From: JAFGKM01 sp964403465
GTDB lineage: Bacteria > Ratteibacteria > UBA8468 > B48-G9 > JAFGKM01
Assembly: GCA_964403465.1 (NCBI GenBank)
Contig: CAYOFY010000038.1
Coordinates: 1-14,662 of the forward strand
DNA: 14,662 bases
Direction of reading: 5' to 3'
The translations under genes and the position numbers were made by a program. The stretch's first letter is position 1. Every line of letters begins with the position of its first letter. The notes beneath the pieces are model-generated. The model saw only the letters and a program-made list of their open reading frames with translations. It did no database searches and was not told the DNA's origin. Positions 13,041 through 14,662 of the stretch are shown piece after piece.

Positions 13041-13898
13041 TCAGAGGAAGAGCCGGATGAGATATCCAATGGCGAAGGTTAAGGCGGAAATCCCGATGGT
13101 GATGGACGCCATCTCAGAGAATCTCTTCCTGAAGCGAAAGTCTTTCGCCACGGAGATGTAGAAAGAAAAAATCAGAATCAGGATAATCGCATTGAAGATA
13201 GTAAATCCCAGGCAGAAATAGACATTCTTGAAGAAAAAGTAGGGGAAAACAAGAATCAGAACTGCCAGAACGTAGGCAAACCCGGTATAGAGAGATGCTT
13301 TTGCGGGATTCTTGGCGCCGCTTTCGGTCTTGGTTGAAAGGTATTCCGAGGTCGCCATGGAAAGGGAGGCGGCTATGCCGGTGATGAGCCCGGTGACCGC
13401 AATGAGGCGGACGTTCTGAAGAGCGAGGGTAAAACCTGCCAGCGCGCCGGTCAGTTCCACCAGCGCATCGTTAAGCCCAAGAACCATGGAACCAGCGTAT
13501 CTCAGCCGTTCTTCGTCTATCAGCCCGATGAGTTCTTTTTCATGCTCTTCCTCTTCATGCGCTATGCTTTCTGCTTCCGGTATGAATTCTGAAATCTCTT
13601 TATATGATATTTCCGCTTTTCCCTCTCCGTTCTCCATGAGTTTTATGCCGAAGGTTATTCCGAAAATCATTGAGATAAAAGTATAAAGCCATACCCTGAA
13701 TCTGTCCGGTTTTACCTCTTTTCCCGTGTATTCCTTCCATATGTTACAGTGTTTCAGTTCTTCCGCAGAAATGCCGTTCAGGATTTTTTTGTTCTGAGGG
13801 TCTTTTATCCGTCCTGCCAGTTTCCTGTATATGAAATATTCGGTGATTTCGTTTTTCTGGAAGACAAGTACCTTGTTTTTTACGGCATCATTTAACAT
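13041..13898 (-). CDS. Ferritin-like/VIT1 fusion membrane iron (manganese) transporter
   Basis: A 285-residue fusion. The N-terminal rubrerythrin/ferritin-like part has metal-ligand motifs NEITEY (E17, E20), EELKH (E47, H50), and EEEEHE (E115-H119). The C-terminal VIT1/CCC1 part begins with ERLRYAGSMVLGLNDALVELTGALAG (130-155) and carries SMATSEYLS (180-188), with about five membrane helices. A further hydrophobic segment (about 69-87) interrupts the ferritin-like domain. The family stores or exports Fe2+/Mn2+ across the inner membrane. The ATG at 13898 is preferred over one at 13952: it has GGGGGA eight bases upstream, and a promoter (13924-13952) overlaps the longer form. The gene converges on the DUF2284 gene across about 150 bases and diverges from the dipeptidase gene. 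Confidence 0.9.
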   Translation of the reverse strand: MLNDAVKNKVLVFQKNEITEYFIYRKLAGRIKDPQNKKILNGISAEELKHCNIWKEYTGKEVKPDRFRVWLYTFISMIFGITFGIKLMENGEGKAEISYKEISEFIPEAESIAHEEEEHEKELIGLIDEERLRYAGSMVLGLNDALVELTGALAGFTLALQNVRLIAVTGLITGIAASLSMATSEYLSTKTESGAKNPAKASLYTGFAYVLAVLILVFPYFFFKNVYFCLGFTIFNAIILILIFSFYISVAKDFRFRKRFSEMASITIGISALTFAIGYLIRLFL

Positions 13899-13923
13899 GT
13901 TGGGTTCCCCCGGGACTGTCCAT

Positions 13924-13952
13924 ATTCTAAAACTTCCCGATGCAAATTGCAA
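13924..13952 (-). promoter_or_regulatory. Promoter of the ferritin-VIT1 gene with a palindrome over the -35 box
   Basis: On the minus strand, TTGCAA (13947-13952) and TAGAAT (13924-13929) are 17 bp apart. Transcription would start about 19 bases before the ATG at 13898. A perfect 11-base palindrome, TGCAA-A-TTGCA (13941-13951), overlaps the -35 box and could be a regulator site. It does not resemble a Fur box. Confidence 0.45.
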
Positions 13953-13990
13953 CCTGCCAGCAAAAACTGTGGCACTGCCGGTTGGAAATC

Positions 13991-13999
13991 TGGTAAAAT
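13991..13999 (+). promoter_or_regulatory. Extended -10 promoter of the dipeptidase gene
   Basis: TGG-TAAAAT is an extended -10 element without a good -35. Transcription starting near 14006 would exclude the ATG at 14002 and leave an AGGA site (14014-14017) eight bases before the ATG at 14026, which decides the start used here. Confidence 0.4.
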
Positions 14000-14025
14000 T
14001 GATGCGTTACAACAGGAAAGAGGAA

Positions 14026-14662
14026 ATGCGCAGGTTAGAAAAGAAGATAATAATCGGTTTCATCGTCGTGTTTGCGCCCTCGGTTTTTTTTGGGTATGTT
14101 TACACCAGGAGATATCACCGGCATAAAGAAGAAGGGCAGGGCTCGGCACGGAATCAGTTGCAGGTTCAACTGGTTGACGTCAGGGAGATAATCCCGGATA
14201 TCATCCTTGATATACGATATGCGACTCCGGACAATTTCACCGGGCAGGTTCTTTATCATTCGGCGGACTGCTTCCTGCTGGAGGAGGTCGCGCTTGCGCT
14301 CAAGGGCGTGCAGGCAGACCTGAAAAAAGAGGATTTACGCCTGAAGATATATGACGGTTACCGGCCTCTCTCGGTTCAACGCATGATGTGGAAGGTCATG
14401 CCAGACCCTGATTATGTTGCAGACCCTTCAAAGGGTTCAATGCATAACCGGGGCTGCGCGGTTGATGTTGCCCTGGTCGACCTGGATGGTCGTCCCGTTG
14501 AAATGCCCACCGGGTACGATGATTTCACCGAGAAGGCGCACCGCGATTACCAGGATTTGCCGGCTGCTGCAATATTGCACCGCCGCATTTTGAGAGAGAC
14601 CATGGAAAAACACGGTTTTGCTTCAATTTCCACGGAGTGGTGGCATTTCAGTTTTAAGGGCT
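14026..14662 (+). CDS. D-alanyl-D-alanine dipeptidase, VanX/DdpX type (M15), 3' end cut off
   Basis: At least 212 residues, still open at the window edge. An N-terminal hydrophobic segment (about 8-26) after a basic start acts as a signal peptide or anchor, placing the enzyme outside the cytoplasmic membrane. The zinc peptidase domain has the transition-state arginine R113 in YDGYRP, zinc ligands H140 and D147 in GSMHNRGCAVD, catalytic E204 and ligand H207 in EWWHF. The order and spacing match the DdpX-type D-Ala-D-Ala dipeptidases (MEROPS M15D), which split D-Ala-D-Ala from peptidoglycan turnover, or in VanX give vancomycin resistance. No vanH, vanA or vanRS gene is visible, so recycling is more likely than resistance. 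Since EWWHF lies close to the C-terminus in this family, probably only a few residues are missing. Confidence 0.93.
   Translation, partial: MRRLEKKIIIGFIVVFAPSVFFGYVYTRRYHRHKEEGQGSARNQLQVQLVDVREIIPDIILDIRYATPDNFTGQVLYHSADCFLLEEVALALKGVQADLKKEDLRLKIYDGYRPLSVQRMMWKVMPDPDYVADPSKGSMHNRGCAVDVALVDLDGRPVEMPTGYDDFTEKAHRDYQDLPAAAILHRRILRETMEKHGFASISTEWWHFSFKG

Noticed and set aside
12954..13082. 42-codon plus-strand frame (MTMTEIEEKVYKN...) before and overlapping the ferritin-VIT1 3' end
   Set aside because: It has no ribosome site, and its acidic last third is the antisense reading of the transporter's final hydrophobic helix. It could be real but the evidence is too weak to list.
14002..14025. Alternative in-frame ATG for the dipeptidase adding eight residues
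   Set aside because: It has no ribosome site and would lie upstream of the transcription start implied by the TGGTAAAAT box.
14026..14662. Vancomycin resistance cassette
   Set aside because: Only the VanX-type dipeptidase is visible, with an N-terminal signal or anchor segment. No vanH, ligase or two-component genes are present, and DdpX-like recycling explains it better.
1..14662. CRISPR arrays, tRNA or rRNA genes, transposases, phage genes, toxin-antitoxin pairs
   Set aside because: No repeat-spacer pattern, RNA gene signature or mobile-element protein was seen on either strand by eye. A tRNA or repeat search was not run.

Overview
The window comes from a bacterium. It carries lexA, an SOS-type polymerase cassette, consensus sigma-70 promoters and purine-rich ribosome sites. 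GC content looks intermediate. The gene mix (RuBisCO-like protein, PF04008-type adenosine-specific kinase, DUF2284, DUF6504, ferritin-VIT1 fusion) suggests an uncultured or deep-branching anaerobic lineage. No single gene fixes the phylum and I do not name one.

Left part (1-5174). The last codons of an upstream gene run directly into a RuBisCO-like protein that keeps the metal-carbamate residues but has lost the CO2-loop lysine. A 61-base hairpin element follows. Two minus-strand genes come next: a HTH/coiled-coil protein with a C-terminal membrane anchor, and a divergent clan GH-D (GH36-like) glycosidase without a signal peptide. The glycosidase and a small plus-strand FHA-domain gene diverge from back-to-back promoters.

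Centre (5175-10994). A UvrD/Rep-type helicase on the minus strand is split by one in-frame TGA just before motif V. Downstream of it lie a doubtful 67-codon frame and a 36-residue lipoprotein gene. The helicase is divergent from a plus-strand cluster: lexA, a DUF6504-like gene, a Y-family DNA polymerase and a DUF72 gene. The lexA promoter is near perfect, and an imperfect palindrome exactly fills the gap between its -35 and -10 boxes. This is the best candidate SOS operator. Together these genes look like a compact DNA-damage response locus.

Right part (10995-14662). Three plus-strand enzymes follow: adenosine-specific kinase, nitroreductase and a cysteine-rich DUF2284 protein. Next are a convergent ferritin-like/VIT1 iron transporter and, divergent from it, a VanX/DdpX-type D-Ala-D-Ala dipeptidase cut by the window edge.

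No tRNA, rRNA, CRISPR array, transposase or phage gene was seen. The items most worth a second look are the LexA palindrome, the TGA-split helicase, the micro-lipoprotein, the membrane-anchored HTH protein and the altered active sites of the RuBisCO-like and GH36-like enzymes.
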